The position numbers and the translations under genes were made by a program. Below are positions 62,439 to 64,000 of a stretch of DNA of 64,000 nucleotides, piece after piece (position 1 is the stretch's first letter; every line of letters begins with the position of its first letter). Location of the stretch: contig NZ_JALKBA010000001.1 in NCBI RefSeq assembly GCF_023015805.1, positions 372,001-436,000 on the forward strand, given 5' to 3'. This DNA is from Cellulophaga sp. F20128. GTDB taxonomy: Bacteria > Bacteroidota > Bacteroidia > Flavobacteriales > Flavobacteriaceae. The notes beneath the pieces were generated by a model. It made no database searches. It saw only the letters and a list, made by a program, of their open reading frames with translations, and was not told where the DNA came from.

Positions 62439-62446
62439 CAAAGATA
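62439..62446 (-). promoter_or_regulatory. Candidate -7 element for the thioesterase gene
   Basis: On the minus strand this reads TATCTTTG, an exact TAnnTTTG match, 15 bases from the ATG. The leader would be about nine bases. Confidence 0.5.
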
Positions 62447-62481
62447 CGCCCCTTCTTAAGTTATTAAAACAAGAAAATAGA

Positions 62482-63429
62482 TTATTTAGGAGATAGCATC
62501 CAAGCGTCTGAAGACTCTGTACTTTTTATTTCTTTTAAGTATTTTAGCCCTTCTTTTACATCTGTAAAGCTATCATAAGACACTTGATGAAGACCGTATT
62601 TATTAACTCCAACATAAGAAGCATTATACCCTCTTTCCTTTAGTTCGTCTATTTTTTTTGTCGCATTTTCCTGTACTCTAAATGCACCAGCTATAATATA
62701 ATGTATACTTTGTTCCTTCTTGGCTATAATTTCCAAAGAAAGTGAAGGCAACTCTAAAGGGGACGTATAAAAAAAAGTGGCTTCTTGTATATGCTTAGAC
62801 ACTTGTTCTTGCACTTCTTGACGTACTATTTGTTCATTGTTTTTTGTAGCATTATAATAACGCAATCCTGTTAAACCCGTAGAAACAGCTAACAATGCTA
62901 CGGCTGCATATTTTAAAAATGGTCTGAAAACAGATTTTTTTCTTTGCTCAGGTGTAATAATAAAAGGAATCTCTTCCTCTAAGGCTACAATCTCTTCTTT
63001 TAACACCTCTCTAAGGATTGGTGTAGACACCACCGGTGACAACCCAAATGATGTGGTTAAATAATTAATTTGACTTACTGGTGTAAATTGAATTTTTTGT
63101 TCTGCGTTTAAAAACAATTCCCCAATGTTCGCAAATTTAACGCGCTGACCAAGGCTTAGCATTCTACTCCAATGCTGCGTTTCTGTAATTATAGCAGCTA
63201 ATGCTTCTTCATAAGAATACTTTTCTGCTGTAGCCATATAATTAACCAGCAAACCATCGTTAGATTGAAGTTGCTGATTAAAAGAAACTAGTTTAGAAGG
63301 AGGAGAAAAAGTATTGCTATTTTTTTGAAGTTCAGCCGATATTTTTTGGGTTAAAAAAGCACCAAAACCTGGCAGTATTACACAATTGTATCTATATAAT
63401 AACTCTTCTATATATTGTTCTGTTCGCAT
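62482..63429 (-). CDS. HU-CCDC81 and SPOR domain membrane protein
   Basis: This 315-residue protein has an N-terminal HU-like domain of the bacterial CCDC81 type (MRTEQYIEELLYRYNCVILPGFGAFLTQ, then LVSFNQQLQSNDGLLVNYMA and SYEEALAAI, about 1-130). One membrane helix follows (about 170-187, FLKYAAVALLAVSTGLTGL). The C-terminal SPOR domain (about 235-315, IHYIIAGAFRVQENATKKIDELKERGYNASYVG) binds denuded septal peptidoglycan in other proteins. The layout suggests a link between nucleoid or cytoplasmic partner and the division site. It is divergent from dprA, as is common in flavobacteria. Confidence 0.9.
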   Translation of the reverse strand: MRTEQYIEELLYRYNCVILPGFGAFLTQKISAELQKNSNTFSPPSKLVSFNQQLQSNDGLLVNYMATAEKYSYEEALAAIITETQHWSRMLSLGQRVKFANIGELFLNAEQKIQFTPVSQINYLTTSFGLSPVVSTPILREVLKEEIVALEEEIPFIITPEQRKKSVFRPFLKYAAVALLAVSTGLTGLRYYNATKNNEQIVRQEVQEQVSKHIQEATFFYTSPLELPSLSLEIIAKKEQSIHYIIAGAFRVQENATKKIDELKERGYNASYVGVNKYGLHQVSYDSFTDVKEGLKYLKEIKSTESSDAWMLSPK

Positions 63430-63533
63430 TGATACAAATATTGAAAAAAATCAGGGAGTGTAAAACCTTTAGGCGAACTTTTTATTAACATTTTATTTGT
63501 TGTATTTTGTAAACAACTACTTGCACCTTATAA

Positions 63534-64000
63534 ATGACTACAACTGAAATCATTGCAACGCTTAGGTTACAAAACATTCCAAATATTGGTAGTGTAACTG
63601 CTAAAAAACTAATTGCACATTGTGGTAGTTCAGCTGCAATTTTTGAACTTAAAAGAGCACAGTTGCTTAAAATTGATGGGATTGGCTTCCTAAAACTAAA
63701 AAACTTGTACGATGGGGCACATTTAGAGGCTGCTCAAGCAGAATATGAATTTATTGTAAATCACAATATTGAAACGGTCTATTTTATGGACCCGGGATAC
63801 CCCAATTATTTAAAACACGCAATTGATGCGCCTATTCTATTGTTTAAGCGCGGGAATATAAACCTCGAAGGACGAAAAATAATAAGTGTTGTAGGAACAC
63901 GAAAAATTACGAGTTACGGAACGGCCTTTTGTGAAAAATTCATAGAAGATATAGCCCCTTTAAATCCTATAATTGTTAGCGGTTTTGCTTACGGGGTAGA
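63534..64000 (+). CDS. dprA: DNA-processing protein DprA, 3' end missing
   Basis: This is an open frame from the ATG at 63534 to the window end (155 codons); I translated it directly. DprA loads RecA on incoming single-stranded DNA during natural transformation. The N-terminal helix-hairpin-helix part reads LRLQNIPNIGSVTAKKLIAHCG. The Rossmann-like domain starts DPGYPNYLKHAIDAPILLFKRGN, and then SVVGTRKITSYGTAFCEKFIED leads to IVSGFAYGV at the edge, equivalent to the family's SGxAxGID motif. Its full length should be about 360 residues. Confidence 0.93.
   Translation, partial: MTTTEIIATLRLQNIPNIGSVTAKKLIAHCGSSAAIFELKRAQLLKIDGIGFLKLKNLYDGAHLEAAQAEYEFIVNHNIETVYFMDPGYPNYLKHAIDAPILLFKRGNINLEGRKIISVVGTRKITSYGTAFCEKFIEDIAPLNPIIVSGFAYGV

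Noticed and set aside
1-64000. CRISPR arrays, tRNA, rRNA, insertion sequences or prophage genes
   Set aside because: No regularly spaced repeats, no cloverleaf-like GGTTCGA regions, no transposase or integrase motifs were seen on either strand by reading; a tRNA or IS search program was not available.

Overview
The window reads as a chromosomal segment of a low-GC (by eye about one-third GC) marine-type member of the Flavobacteriaceae (Bacteroidetes). The evidence is as follows. Start codons lack Shine-Dalgarno sequences. Many genes are preceded by the Bacteroidetes -7 element TAnnTTTG, often very close to the start codon. Family content is typical of the group: DUF2480, DUF3078, an HU-CCDC81/SPOR protein, a HemC-HemD fusion, an ABC-permease/M1 peptidase fusion and an epimerase-type threonine dehydrogenase. 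I cannot name the genus. Both edges cut genes: a TPR protein on the left and dprA on the right. I see no rRNA, tRNA, CRISPR array, insertion sequence or prophage.

Layout. 1-7.96 kb: TPR protein (partial), BrnQ transporter, a small CxxC protein, ThiL, a Tat-exported Gfo/Idh/MocA oxidoreductase, and a pair of propeller-like lipoproteins. 8.1-17.7 kb: the SUF iron-sulfur cluster locus (A-type carrier, sufB, sufC, sufD, sufS, sufE, a DUF59/SufT-like gene, DUF2480), with a cytochrome c/sugar-dehydrogenase fusion lipoprotein inside it and a DUF3078 outer-membrane-type protein at its end. 17.7-26 kb: an orphan small protein, a 1281-residue multidomain GH31 glycosidase with an unusual upstream repeat region, a YeeZ-like epimerase, a membrane M28 peptidase and a CBS protein.

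26-50.2 kb is dominated by tetrapyrrole synthesis. On the minus strand, hemH and a hemJ-like gene lead an apparent operon that continues into a Qnr-like pentapeptide protein, a DUF6265 protein and a zinc-ribbon protein. On the plus strand, hemA, hemC-hemD (fused), hemE, a DUF6973-like gene, an EI24-like gene, a GNAT gene and hemF form a tightly packed run, with an AraC-type regulator divergent from hemA. hemB lies 8 kb further on, separated by an ABC ATPase plus permease/M1-peptidase pair and an 881-residue SF2 helicase with predicted membrane helices. Together these supply every step from glutamyl-tRNA to heme except GSA aminotransferase (hemL), which is not in the window.

50.2-64 kb is housekeeping: serine hydrolase, CNNM/CorC-like protein, O6-methylguanine methyltransferase, PolB-like exonuclease, EEP nuclease, HflX, TPR protein, two small exported proteins, threonine dehydrogenase, acidic small protein, GNAT, CorA, acyl-CoA thioesterase, SPOR protein and dprA.

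No clear-cut new defence or mobile system stands out. The best leads are the membrane-anchored SF2 helicase, the GH31 enzyme with its upstream operator-like repeats, and the inverted repeat between the AraC gene and hemA.
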